Shown here one piece after another: positions 42,675 to 51,419 of a stretch of DNA of 64,000 nucleotides. The notes under the pieces are model-generated. The model did not search any database. It was not told the origin of the DNA and worked only from the letters and a program-made list of their open reading frames with translations. The translations under genes and the position numbers were made by a program. The stretch covers positions 1 through 64,000 of the forward strand of contig CASGEL010000004.1 in the NCBI GenBank assembly GCA_949300485.1, given 5' to 3'. How positions within the stretch are numbered: position 1 is the first letter of the stretch; the number at the start of each line of letters is the position of its first letter. This DNA comes from an uncultured bacterium (GTDB lineage: Bacteria; Cyanobacteriota; Vampirovibrionia; Gastranaerophilales; Gastranaerophilaceae).

Positions 42675-44786
42675 ATGGGAATGGCAGCATCACAAGCTAG
42701 ATTATTAACAATCACTGCTCGTTTGGCTGATAATGAGTTGAGATCTCAAACCATTAATAATGCTAAAATGCGTTTGGCTTCTCAGAGTTCTCAAGTTAGT
42801 GAAAATTATATTAATGCATTAAATGATGCAACTATGAAGTTCTCAAATTATGATGCATCAGGTAATGAACAAGTTCAAAATTTAACATATAATGCTTTGA
42901 CTGCATATAGTTCATATAATACTCAATATGGACTTGTAAATTCTTCAGGACAAATTTTAGTAAGTGAAACAGAAGCTGATTTGTTCCAAAAATCAAATGG
43001 TAATTTGAATGCATATTTAAAATCTCACGGTCTTGAATATACAACAACATATTTTGATGAATTAGGCGATTTGACAAATGATGCTTACCCTGCACCATTT
43101 AATAATATTGCAGCTGATGATATGAAAATTTACTATGAAGAATACAATTCTTATGAAAATTCTATCGAAGTAGAAAATTATGAAAATAATTATTCTACAT
43201 ATATGAATGCACATGAAAAATTAGCTAATGCTGCTAAAGATACATTAAAAAGCTATTTAACATACTCTGGTAATAGTCCTAAATTGTCAATTGATGCTAC
43301 AACTAAGGAAGCATCACTTCAAATGAATAGTTCTACTCCACAATCTTTATTAACAGAGTTGAAAAATGCATTTATGGGAACAAATAATAACACCTATAAT
43401 ATTAATAATTTAAAGAATTTTAATGGCTCAAGTATTATTTCAGATACTATGTATGATGAAATTGTTAATGAATTGAACAGCTATTCTAATTGGAGTGGTA
43501 TTTTACCTGGTTCTGGTAATATTTACCCTTCAACAGGTATTATTTACAATTCTAAATCTGATTTAGAGGTAAGTTCAGATTCTTTAACATATACTGTTGA
43601 TGGTCTTACTATTACAGTTAATGAAGAAGGTAAAGTTACTGGTATAACCGGAGCTGAAACTGTTACAGAAGATGGTACAACTTATACTTATACAGTACCT
43701 GCTGCGGATGGTACTTTGACTTTCGAACAATTTATTAACGGCTTATCATACAAAGCAACTAATGATGATTCTTCTGCAAGATATTTCCAATATTCAGTAT
43801 CAAAAGATGCAAGTGGAGCTATTGACGGAGTAAATGTTGGTGCTATTTTAACCACTGCAGAGGATGTTAAAGAAGAATTTAATAATTTCGCTGATGATAT
43901 AATTAATTTTATACAAACAGGTGCTAATTACGAAGTCTTTGCTGATTGGGTTATCGACCAAGCAAGTATAGGCGCAGATTTAAGCAAATATGGTATCAAT
44001 CCTAATGCAGAAGTTGGTACAACCGGTGATACTTTACAAGATTATCTTGATGAATATATGGATGCAAAAGATAGTTTCTTAGAAAATATCGTATCAAAAA
44101 ATGATGTTGTATTATCAACAGGTTTGTCTTCAAAAGATACAGTAGATGAAGATCTTCGTTCTAGTTATACATTTACAAATGATCTTGGAGAAACTGTTGT
44201 TGTTACTGCTGAAAATTTGACAGATATTGACTTTGTATTGCAGTATATAAAACATAGAGGTCTTACTCAATCAGAAAGTTTTAATACTGTTATTAAAGAA
44301 TTTTTGGTTGATAAAATGATTGAAATATATGGAGAACCAAAATATGCTTGGGTTGATGAAAATGATACTTCAAACACAGATAATGCTGATGCAAAGGCTC
44401 AATGGTATACAAACCTGTTTAACAGGATGTTAAAGGGTTATAAAGTTTTAGAAAACGGCTTGGCTTCTTCTTCAGAATGGATCGAATATGCATTAGAAAA
44501 TGGTATTGTATCATTGGAACAGGTTGATAAGTCTTACAATTGGGATGGACTTGACTATAAAACCTGTACTAAAATTACCGAGGAAACTAGCAATGATGCA
44601 GTAACAAAGGCTGAGGCTGAGTATAATAGAGCAATGAATGATATTGAAGCTAAGGATAATATCTATGATGTTGAGTTAAAAAATATAGATACCGAACATT
44701 CATCATTGCAGACTGAATACGAATCTATAAAAAGTGTAATAAGTAAAAATATAGAAAGAACCTTTAAGTTCAATCAAAGTGCTTAA
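42675..44786 (+). CDS. large unknown protein with flagellin/hook-like layout
   Basis: The 703-aa protein begins MGMAASQARLLTITARLADNEL and continues as a helical N-terminal domain (to ~residue 90). A long Asn/Thr/Ser/Tyr-rich, beta-prone middle follows (to ~620), and then a C-terminal coiled coil (AEAEYNRAMNDIEAKDNIYD...NIERTFKFNQSA). Helical ends around a variable middle is the plan of flagellin, hook and needle-type axial proteins, though no known signature is seen and there is no signal peptide. In my experience this N-terminus recurs in Gastranaerophilales, with no known function. AAGGATAAAGCTAACAATGGG at the start resembles the context at 32679. Confidence 0.65.
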   Translation: MGMAASQARLLTITARLADNELRSQTINNAKMRLASQSSQVSENYINALNDATMKFSNYDASGNEQVQNLTYNALTAYSSYNTQYGLVNSSGQILVSETEADLFQKSNGNLNAYLKSHGLEYTTTYFDELGDLTNDAYPAPFNNIAADDMKIYYEEYNSYENSIEVENYENNYSTYMNAHEKLANAAKDTLKSYLTYSGNSPKLSIDATTKEASLQMNSSTPQSLLTELKNAFMGTNNNTYNINNLKNFNGSSIISDTMYDEIVNELNSYSNWSGILPGSGNIYPSTGIIYNSKSDLEVSSDSLTYTVDGLTITVNEEGKVTGITGAETVTEDGTTYTYTVPAADGTLTFEQFINGLSYKATNDDSSARYFQYSVSKDASGAIDGVNVGAILTTAEDVKEEFNNFADDIINFIQTGANYEVFADWVIDQASIGADLSKYGINPNAEVGTTGDTLQDYLDEYMDAKDSFLENIVSKNDVVLSTGLSSKDTVDEDLRSSYTFTNDLGETVVVTAENLTDIDFVLQYIKHRGLTQSESFNTVIKEFLVDKMIEIYGEPKYAWVDENDTSNTDNADAKAQWYTNLFNRMLKGYKVLENGLASSSEWIEYALENGIVSLEQVDKSYNWDGLDYKTCTKITEETSNDAVTKAEAEYNRAMNDIEAKDNIYDVELKNIDTEHSSLQTEYESIKSVISKNIERTFKFNQSA

Positions 44787-44915
44787 TAGGGCATAAGCTA
44801 GGTAAATAAATATTAATCCTGCCTGAGTAGTTCCTTGTAATTTATATTTGATTATATACAATAATCTTAAGAGCACTATCGAATATAAATTATTAGGAAG
44901 GGGTATAAGGGATCA

Positions 44916-46307
44916 ATGATTCAATTTGATTATAGAAATTCAGATGTTTCGGTTGTTGGTCAAGAGCATGGACTTAATATTGCACAAGAATTTGAACAAT
45001 ACAAGGATCGTATTGCTTCTATTATCGGAGATTTAAATAAAAGAAAAGACAAACCAGAGCAGTGGCTTCAGTGGATGAATTTAGGATACAATGAAGAAAC
45101 TGTTTGGTATGTAAAAGAATATGCATCATTAGTAAGAGGTCGTTTTGATAATATACTTGTTCTTGGTATAGGTGGTTCAGCACTTGGCGGAATTGCAGTT
45201 ACTGAAGCTTTGTTAAAACCTTATTGGAATTTGTTGACTCCTGAACAAAGAAATAATTACCCACGAATATTTTTTCTGGATAATATTGATCCTGATACTA
45301 TGTCTGCATTGCTTGATATTCTTGATTTGAAAAGAACTTTAGTTAATGTTATTACAAAATCAGGTTCGACTGCTGAAACAATGTCTCAGTTTATGATCGT
45401 TAAAGACAGATTAGAAAAGGAACTTGGCGAAGACGAATATAGAAAAAATGTTGTTGCGACTACTGACAGGCAAACAGGTGTATTAAGACAGATTGCGGAA
45501 CAAGAAGGTTATAAAACCTTTGTCGTTCCGGATGATGTCGGAGGCAGATTTTCAGTATTTTCGGCAGTTGGCTTGCTGCCTATAGCTCTTGTAGGTCTTG
45601 ATATTGATGAAATTATGAATGGTATAAAAGATATGGATCTTGCCCTGAAAAATACTGATATTAATGAAAACATTGCGGCTCAAGGTGCTTTGATTCAGTA
45701 CCTTATGGATGTGAAAAAAGGTAAGGATTTATCTGTCATGATGCCATATTCAAGCAGATTAAAGTATGTTTCTGATTGGTATGTTCAATTATGGGCAGAA
45801 TCATTAGGCAAAGATACTGACAAAGACGGCAATCATATACATGTTGGTCCGACACCTATTAAAGCGTTGGGAGCTACAGATCAACATTCTCAAATTCAAC
45901 TTTATAATGAAGGCCCAAATAATAAGATTATTACATTTATTAGAGTTGGTGAGTTTGATACTGTTTTGGAAATTCCTAGAATTTTTGAATATACAGGTAT
46001 CGGATATTTGGGCGGTAAATCTATTAACGATTTAATTAATGCGGAAGCTGATTCTACCAGAGTTTCTCTTTCTGACTATGCTCGTCCTACAGTAACTATT
46101 ACAATGCCAAAAGTTGATGGGTATAATGTTGCTCAGCTTTTGTATATGTTAGAAGTCCAAACTGCTATTGCAGGTGAGTTATATAATATTGACACATTCA
46201 GTCAGCCAGGTGTAGAACAGGCTAAAAATTATACTTATGCTCTAATGGGCAGAGCCGGGTATGAAGATTCTGCCAGAGTGTTACAAACCAAGATTGCATC
46301 TCATTAA
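44916..46307 (+). CDS. pgi: glucose-6-phosphate isomerase
   Basis: This enzyme interconverts glucose-6-P and fructose-6-P, linking glycogen and glycolysis. Motifs are LGIGGSALGGIAVTEAL, the SIS-type sugar-phosphate loop ITKSGSTAETMSQF, PDDVGGRFSVFSAVGLLP and DQHSQIQLYNEGP with the catalytic His region. The 463-aa length matches the compact Bacillus/Thermotoga-type enzyme. AAGGG lies 5 nt before the ATG. Confidence 0.96.
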   Translation: MIQFDYRNSDVSVVGQEHGLNIAQEFEQYKDRIASIIGDLNKRKDKPEQWLQWMNLGYNEETVWYVKEYASLVRGRFDNILVLGIGGSALGGIAVTEALLKPYWNLLTPEQRNNYPRIFFLDNIDPDTMSALLDILDLKRTLVNVITKSGSTAETMSQFMIVKDRLEKELGEDEYRKNVVATTDRQTGVLRQIAEQEGYKTFVVPDDVGGRFSVFSAVGLLPIALVGLDIDEIMNGIKDMDLALKNTDINENIAAQGALIQYLMDVKKGKDLSVMMPYSSRLKYVSDWYVQLWAESLGKDTDKDGNHIHVGPTPIKALGATDQHSQIQLYNEGPNNKIITFIRVGEFDTVLEIPRIFEYTGIGYLGGKSINDLINAEADSTRVSLSDYARPTVTITMPKVDGYNVAQLLYMLEVQTAIAGELYNIDTFSQPGVEQAKNYTYALMGRAGYEDSARVLQTKIASH

Positions 46308-46310
46308 TAT

Positions 46311-46338
46311 TTGACATTGTAAGAAGAAGAATTAAACT
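46311..46338 (+). promoter_or_regulatory. promoter with leaderless spacing
   Basis: TTGACA (46311-46316), a 16-nt spacer and TAAACT (46333-46338), with 7 nt to the ATG at 46346. The start would lack a 5' leader. Confidence 0.5.
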
Positions 46339-46345
46339 TGTAGTA

Positions 46346-46834
46346 ATGAAAATATTTAAATACATCTTTACTGTTATAATTGCTATACTGACTATTTCTA
46401 CAGGATACGCAAAAGTATTAAAGTCAGGTATATCTATGGTTCCGAATTCTTTGTATGGCTCTTGGCGTGTAGTTTCACAAAGAGTAGAAACCGATTCACC
46501 TGTTACTTTTAAAGAAAAGGGTATAGATTTATGGAACTTATCAAGAGAAAATGACGTCATTACATTAAATAATCCGTTTTCCGGTGCGACAGCACAAATT
46601 CAAGTTAGCAGTGCAGATAATAATCATGTCGTTTTCAGCAAAAACGGGAATTATGGCAATAAAGTTCTTACTGATACAGTTAGTATAACAATTAAAGGAG
46701 ATGTTTTTGCCGGTACAGATGAATTGAAATTGGATACAGTTTCAGATGTTGATGGTAAAATAATAAAATCAGAAACGGCAAAATATTCAATAAGAGGAGA
46801 AAAAATTGCCGGGCAAAGTGTGATAGGTAACTGA
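46346..46834 (+). CDS. small secreted protein of unknown function
   Basis: The 162-aa protein has a signal peptide (about residues 1-22, ...ILTISTGYA) and a beta-rich mature domain (LYGSWRVVSQRVETD, ENDVITLNNPFSGATAQIQVS). The composition suggests a small beta-barrel or lipocalin-like fold ('GSWRV' start), but the family is not recognised. It lies between pgi and trxB. No Shine-Dalgarno is clear and a promoter is placed for a leaderless start. The stop is TGA. Confidence 0.6.
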   Translation: MKIFKYIFTVIIAILTISTGYAKVLKSGISMVPNSLYGSWRVVSQRVETDSPVTFKEKGIDLWNLSRENDVITLNNPFSGATAQIQVSSADNNHVVFSKNGNYGNKVLTDTVSITIKGDVFAGTDELKLDTVSDVDGKIIKSETAKYSIRGEKIAGQSVIGN

Positions 46835-46847
46835 GGATATATGTATT

Positions 46848-47786
46848 ATGCAAAATTACGAATTTGATACTATTATTTTAGGCGGTGGACCTGGAGGTTT
46901 TGCTGCAGGAATTTATGCTGCAAGAGGTGCTGCATCTACTGCGATTATTGATATTAGTATGCTTGGCGGACAGCCTTCAAATTATTTGGAATTAGAAAAT
47001 TATCCAGGATTTTCTAATATTGGTGGTTATGAACTTATGGAAAAGTTTGAAGAACATGCGGATAAATTTGGAGTTAATAAATTCCCTATGCAGGAAATTG
47101 TTTCTGTGGATTTATTATCTAACCCAAAGGTTATTATAACAAAAGATTCTGAATTCAAAGCTAAAACAGTTATTATTGCAACCGGAGCAAAACCTATGAG
47201 GTTAGGTGTTCCGGGAGAAGAAGAGTTTATTGGCAGAGGTGTCAGCTTTTGTGCAGTTTGTGATGGCGCTTTTTATAAAGATAAAACTGTTGCTGTTGTT
47301 GGCGGTGGAAATTCTGCAGTAGAAGAGGCAATGTATCTTACAAAATTTGCATCTAAAGTTTATTTAATTCATAGAAGAAATGAGTTAAGGGCTGATAAAA
47401 TCGTTCAAGAAAGAGCCTTTAAAAATGATAAACTGGAATTCGTCTGGGATACGATAGTTAAGGAAATTAAAGGTAAAGAACTTGTAAACTCTCTTATTAT
47501 TGAAAATGTTAAATCTGGTGAGGTTTCCGAATTATCAGTTAATGGAATTTTCCCATATATAGGGATTTTGCCTAATGTTGATAATTTTTCAGGACAAATT
47601 GCACAAGATCAGAAAGGTTTTATAATAACAGATGAAACAATGAAAACCTCTGTAGATGGTGTATATGCAGTCGGAGATGTTAGGGTAACTCCATTGAGAC
47701 AGGTTATTACTGCTGCCTCTGATGGTGCTGTAGGGGCAGTTTATGCGGTTAAATATGTAGAAGCTATAAAAGAGGTTACCGTATAA
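46848..47786 (+). CDS. trxB: thioredoxin reductase (NADPH)
   Basis: This flavoenzyme reduces thioredoxin or related thiol partners with NADPH. The FAD site is GGGPGGFAAGIYAARG (residues ~12-27). The redox-active cysteines are C135-A-V-C138. The NADPH domain has GGGNSAVEEAMYL and HRRNELRADK, the latter typical of NADPH preference, and the C-terminal FAD motif is GVYAVGDVR. The 312-aa length is normal. It starts 13 nt after the secreted-protein gene. Thioredoxin is not adjacent; the glutaredoxin at 39686 is another thiol protein in the window. Confidence 0.95.
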   Translation: MQNYEFDTIILGGGPGGFAAGIYAARGAASTAIIDISMLGGQPSNYLELENYPGFSNIGGYELMEKFEEHADKFGVNKFPMQEIVSVDLLSNPKVIITKDSEFKAKTVIIATGAKPMRLGVPGEEEFIGRGVSFCAVCDGAFYKDKTVAVVGGGNSAVEEAMYLTKFASKVYLIHRRNELRADKIVQERAFKNDKLEFVWDTIVKEIKGKELVNSLIIENVKSGEVSELSVNGIFPYIGILPNVDNFSGQIAQDQKGFIITDETMKTSVDGVYAVGDVRVTPLRQVITAASDGAVGAVYAVKYVEAIKEVTV

Positions 47787-47812
47787 ATTTTTATAGCATA
47801 TTAATTTGATAT

Positions 47813-47857
47813 AAAGATCGCATAAGCCTTTATTTATGCGGTCTTTCCTTTTTTTTA
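47813..47857 (+). terminator. rho-independent terminator after trxB
   Basis: AAAGA-CGCATAA pairs with TTATGCG-TCTTT around a 7-nt loop and is followed by a long T run. Confidence 0.88.
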
Positions 47858-47983
47858 TAAATTCTATTTATATCAATATTAATATTTTTATTACAGATAT
47901 AAAGATTATGTAAGGAAATCGGACTTTGGTTATTTTTTAATTTATAATAATAATGTAAAGTTAATGAATATGGAGAAAAGGAA

Positions 47984-48265
47984 ATGCAATCAGTTAATGA
48001 AATTCTTTCTGAATTAGAAAATGCAGATAATACTACAAAAAATAAAATCGAAAATGAATTAGTAAGTATTGGTACTTCAGTTGTTCCTCAATTAGTTGAT
48101 CAGCTTCAAGTTGTCAGAGGGATAAAAAGAGGTGTTGTTGCTATGACTTTGATCCGTTTAGGCGATGTTTCTGTTAAATATTTAGAAAAAGCTGCACATG
48201 AAAATAAAGATTTTGAATGGGTTGCTGAATATTTAATCAGAGAAATCAAAGGTTTGGCTGCATAA
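47984..48265 (+). CDS. small HEAT-repeat-like protein
   Basis: The 93-aa, all-helical protein has the pattern of two HEAT-type repeats (VSIGTSVVPQLVDQLQVVRG, RGVVAMTLIRLGDVSVKYLEKAA). AAAAGGAA precedes the ATG. Such modules bind proteins; no partner is apparent. It is monocistronic with its own terminator. Confidence 0.65.
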   Translation: MQSVNEILSELENADNTTKNKIENELVSIGTSVVPQLVDQLQVVRGIKRGVVAMTLIRLGDVSVKYLEKAAHENKDFEWVAEYLIREIKGLAA

Positions 48266-48287
48266 GTACAAGTTTAATAAATAGAAG

Positions 48288-48318
48288 AAGGATTGGCTAA
48301 TGTGCCGATCCTTTTTTT
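48288..48318 (+). terminator. rho-independent terminator
   Basis: AAGGATTGGC pairs with GCCGATCCTT (one mismatch) around a 6-nt loop and runs into a T tract. Confidence 0.87.
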
Positions 48319-48335
48319 ATGATATTATTTACCTT

Positions 48336-49538
48336 ATGAGAGAGCATAATAATTTTAAATATACGTGTTTATTTGGAGGTGGAGCGATTAGAGGAGCTGC
48401 ACATGTCGGGGTATTAAGAGCCTTGGAACGTTTGGGTATTGAAATTACGACACTTGCCGGATCTTCTGTTGGCGCTTTAGTAGCAGCTTTGTGTGCTGTT
48501 GGTTACACTCATTCTGAACTTGCAGATGTCTTTTTATCCGTTAATTTTGAATTATTTCGGGATATTTCACTTGGCTTTAATAATAAATTTGCATTAAGTA
48601 AAGGAGAAGTCTTTTTAGATTGGCTAAGAGATCTTATAGAAAAGAAATATTATGGTGAGGCATATTTAAAAGGACAGTGTAGACCTGTTACTTTTAAAGA
48701 TTTGGATCGTGATCTTATAGTTATTACAACTAATATGAAAGATTTTACTTGTAAAGAGTTTTCTAATTTTGAAACTCCGGATTTTGAGGTTGCTATGGCT
48801 GTTAGAATTTCATGCTGCATGCCGGGACTTATGAGGGCTGTAACACTTAAAGATGAGTTGCTTGTTGATGGAGATTTGATGAAGGGAAAACCGATGTGGT
48901 CACTTTCAAAAAATATACAGCATGTTAATGACAGAATTTTAGAGATTAGACTTGAAGGCACCTTTTCTGGCTCAGATCAGAGTCCTATTGAATATGTCAA
49001 TGGAATGTATACCTGCATGACATCTTCTGAAACTTGTTTTATAAAGTCTATTTATGGTAATAAGGATCGTTTCGATTATCTTGTAATAAATACAGGAAAT
49101 GTAGTTGTAGTAGATTTCAATTATCCACCTGAAAAGCGTCAGGCTATTATAGATGATGGATATAGGCAAACTATGGATTATTTTAAAAATTATTTGATTC
49201 TGAAAAAACATAGTATTGTTGATATTTATGCTGAAATTTTAGATAAGTTAAGGCAAGTCCAGACTTTTATACTCATGAAAAAATATGTTGCAGCAAAAAA
49301 TTCTATTTCAGAAATGTTTATTTATTTATCAAAAACTTCTGGTATCATTGATAAAGAATTATATGAGACATTATGTTTATTTCAAAAATTAGTATTTGCA
49401 AATATTAAATCAGGTTTGTTAGGCCGTTCAAGTTGCGATAATCTTGAAACTGTTACAAATTCATTAAGTGGTATTATTTCTGATATTACATTAAGGATTG
49501 AAGAACTCGATAAATATATAGACAAATTTTCTGTTTGA
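48336..49538 (+). CDS. patatin-like phospholipase
   Basis: The patatin fold is shown by the oxyanion loop GGGAIRG (residues 14-20), the nucleophile elbow G-S-S44-V-G and the dyad Asp in LLVDGDL. It predicts a serine acyl-hydrolase acting on lipids. After about residue 290 there is a helical C-terminal extension of ~110 aa of unknown role. The start at 48336 (400 aa) matches the expected N-terminus. There is no Shine-Dalgarno, but TGA-TATTAT lies 7 nt before the ATG, a leaderless arrangement. There is no signal peptide, so it is cytoplasmic or injected. The TGA stop overlaps the tRNA-Leu promoter. Confidence 0.85.
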   Translation: MREHNNFKYTCLFGGGAIRGAAHVGVLRALERLGIEITTLAGSSVGALVAALCAVGYTHSELADVFLSVNFELFRDISLGFNNKFALSKGEVFLDWLRDLIEKKYYGEAYLKGQCRPVTFKDLDRDLIVITTNMKDFTCKEFSNFETPDFEVAMAVRISCCMPGLMRAVTLKDELLVDGDLMKGKPMWSLSKNIQHVNDRILEIRLEGTFSGSDQSPIEYVNGMYTCMTSSETCFIKSIYGNKDRFDYLVINTGNVVVVDFNYPPEKRQAIIDDGYRQTMDYFKNYLILKKHSIVDIYAEILDKLRQVQTFILMKKYVAAKNSISEMFIYLSKTSGIIDKELYETLCLFQKLVFANIKSGLLGRSSCDNLETVTNSLSGIISDITLRIEELDKYIDKFSV

Positions 49539-49561
49539 CAATGGGATGTTTTTGTTATACT
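49535..49561 (+). promoter_or_regulatory. promoter of tRNA-Leu
   Basis: Consensus TTGACA (49535-49540) and TATACT (49556-49561) with a short 15-nt spacer; TACTAT at 49558-49563 would give 17. It lies about 38 nt before the tRNA. Confidence 0.55.
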
Positions 49562-49598
49562 ATTTCATTACAGCCGAAAGGTTTTGACAACTGAATGT

Positions 49599-49685
49599 GC
49601 TCCAGTGGCGGAATCGGTAGACGCGTTGGACTTAAAATCCAATTGGGCGTATAACCCAGTGCCAGTTCAAGTCTGGCCTGGAGCA
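49599..49685 (+). tRNA. tRNA-Leu (anticodon TAA)
   Basis: A class II cloverleaf of 87 nt with acceptor GCTCCAG / CTGGAGC, D-arm GGCGGAATCGGTAGACGC, anticodon loop CTTAAAA (TAA), a long variable arm and a T-arm with GTTCAAGTC. CCA is not encoded. Confidence 0.97.
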
Positions 49686-49690
49686 ATTAT

Positions 49691-49717
49691 AAAGACTCAC
49701 TATTGTGAGTCTTTTTT
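49691..49717 (+). terminator. terminator after tRNA-Leu
   Basis: A perfect 10-bp stem AAAGACTCAC / GTGAGTCTTT with a 4-nt loop and a following T run. Confidence 0.9.
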
Positions 49718-49753
49718 ATTTTGCATTTATATTGATTGACACGTGCAGGCTGC

Positions 49754-49773
49754 TATTTATTTATTTATTTATT
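49754..49773. repeat. tetranucleotide microsatellite (TATT)5
   Basis: Five perfect TATT units cover the stop codon and last codons of the flavoprotein gene read on the minus strand. Slippage would change its C-terminus by a few residues. Confidence 0.7.
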
Positions 49774-50336
49774 TTTTCTAAAAGCCAAACAATATTTTCA
49801 CCAAGATTAATCATATTTTGTTTTGCTTCTTCATCAGATTGGATATCTCCTTTATCTTTGCCAATCCCAAAATTCCAGTATAGTGAGCCTGGTATTATCA
49901 TTTCTCTCATTAAAAACATATGATGAATAGTTGCTTGTATTGCAGGACCCCCGCCTCTTCTTTGAGCTATAACTGCGGCACCAACTTTATGCCTAAATGG
50001 ATTTCCAATGCTTCCTGCAACAACCCCAGCTCTGTCAATAAAAGCCTTCAATTCTGGTGTCATATCCGAGAAATATGATGGAGTGCCTAAAATTATGGCA
50101 TCCGCAGAAAATACTTCATCCAGCAAGCTATTTAAAATATCATCATCAAATACACATTTGCCGTTTTTTAATTTTGTGCATGCCCAGCATCCTCTGCAGC
50201 CATGAATATTAGTACCTCCTACCTGTATTAATTTTGTTTCAATTCCTGCAAGTTTTATAGTATCGAGTACAATATTCAACATTTGTTCGGTGTTTCCGCC
50301 TTTTCTCGGGCTTCCATTAATTGCAATAGCTTTCAT
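49761..50336 (-). CDS. flavodoxin-fold NAD(P)H-dependent / iron-sulfur flavoprotein
   Basis: The 191-aa protein begins with the FMN-phosphate loop INGSPRKGGNTEQML. A cysteine cluster GCRGCWACTKLKNGKC follows (about residues 46-62), as in archaeal and clostridial iron-sulfur flavoproteins, and then the FMN loop GTPSYFSDM. It likely moves electrons from ferredoxin or NAD(P)H to an unknown acceptor. It lies 16 nt after the GT2 gene at the end of the polysaccharide operon, but may just share the transcript. Confidence 0.85.
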   Translation of the reverse strand: MKAIAINGSPRKGGNTEQMLNIVLDTIKLAGIETKLIQVGGTNIHGCRGCWACTKLKNGKCVFDDDILNSLLDEVFSADAIILGTPSYFSDMTPELKAFIDRAGVVAGSIGNPFRHKVGAAVIAQRRGGGPAIQATIHHMFLMREMIIPGSLYWNFGIGKDKGDIQSDEEAKQNMINLGENIVWLLEKINK

Positions 50337-50352
50337 TTTTCTAACCTTTCTT

Positions 50353-51408
50353 TCAACTTAAACTGTACCTTTTGCCCAATACGTAAATTGCTTTTTCGTT
50401 TTTATTAAATTTGATACTGATAATTTTCTTTTTATACCTTTTCAAAAGAACAATCGGCATAAAATGTGTACACCAGTAATATAATTTTTTATTTTGATTT
50501 CGTATAATATTTGACGTATAAACCAGGTTTGGCTGCATTCTGGAACAGCTCTTTTTTATTCTGTTTATACAATCTTTCATATCGGGAATATCTTTGACCC
50601 GCATTATTATATTTATATACGAGAGTTCTTTTTCATATATGGATGCCATAATATTATTATCAGTAATATTGTTCTTTTTAAGCCAGTCATGAATTTCGTC
50701 GCAGCGTTTAAATGGAATTGTGTAATCTTTTATTTCTTCTGCATCATCAATTGACTTACATCTCCAGTGGTAGTAAGCCTTATCTGTGTAGATAATTTTA
50801 GAAGCTTTGCACATCGTTTCAATTTGAAATGGATTATCTGTCCAACCTGCACCGGGAGCTTCTACAAACTTGATATTATTATTTATTATAAACTCTTTTT
50901 TATATATGGCACTCCAAATACTCGGATGAAGTGCTAAAAATTGCGGACATTCCTGAATTTTAAAAACTTTTTGCGGAAGTTCAAATCTATTAGACCAGTC
51001 TATTTTTATTGTTTGTCTCTTTTCAGAAGTTTCTAATTCTTTATAATACCCTGATTTAACTATATCGGCATCAGATTCTTTTGCAATTTGATAAAGCGTA
51101 TTATACATTTCAGTATCAATATAGTCATCTGGTTCAAGTATTGCTATATATTCACCACGAGCTTTTTCTATACCTAAATTGCAAGTCTTGCCGTATCCTC
51201 CGTTTTCGTTGTGGACAGCAATTATACGATTGTCTTTTGAGGCATATTCATCAATTATTTGCGGGCAGTTATCTTTTCCTCCGTCATCAATTACTATTAT
51301 TTCTAATTCGCATAGAGTCTGTTTTAGAACGCTGTCTAAGCACTGCCTAAGATAGTTTTCAACGTTATATACGGGAATTATTACTGAGAGTTTGGGTGTA
51401 TTTTGCAT
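50353..51408 (-). CDS. glycosyltransferase family 2
   Basis: The GT-A fold opens KLSVIIPVYNVENYLRQCLDSVLKQ, with IDDGGKDNC and the metal-binding DxD-like motif LEPDDYID (about residue 93). The 351-aa length and the C-terminal tail KIISIKFNKNEKAIYVLGKRY (a membrane-associating basic tail) are usual for enzymes adding a sugar to a lipid-linked or surface glycan. Donor and acceptor cannot be read. It starts 11 nt after the preceding membrane protein gene. Confidence 0.9.
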   Translation of the reverse strand: MQNTPKLSVIIPVYNVENYLRQCLDSVLKQTLCELEIIVIDDGGKDNCPQIIDEYASKDNRIIAVHNENGGYGKTCNLGIEKARGEYIAILEPDDYIDTEMYNTLYQIAKESDADIVKSGYYKELETSEKRQTIKIDWSNRFELPQKVFKIQECPQFLALHPSIWSAIYKKEFIINNNIKFVEAPGAGWTDNPFQIETMCKASKIIYTDKAYYHWRCKSIDDAEEIKDYTIPFKRCDEIHDWLKKNNITDNNIMASIYEKELSYINIIMRVKDIPDMKDCINRIKKSCSRMQPNLVYTSNIIRNQNKKLYYWCTHFMPIVLLKRYKKKIISIKFNKNEKAIYVLGKRYSLS

Positions 51409-51419
51409 CGGTAAATCCT

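Noticed and set aside
46222-46560. An antisense open frame of 112 codons overlapping the pgi end and the secreted protein gene.
   Set aside because: It covers two real genes in the opposite direction, has no ribosome-binding site and no sensible protein features.
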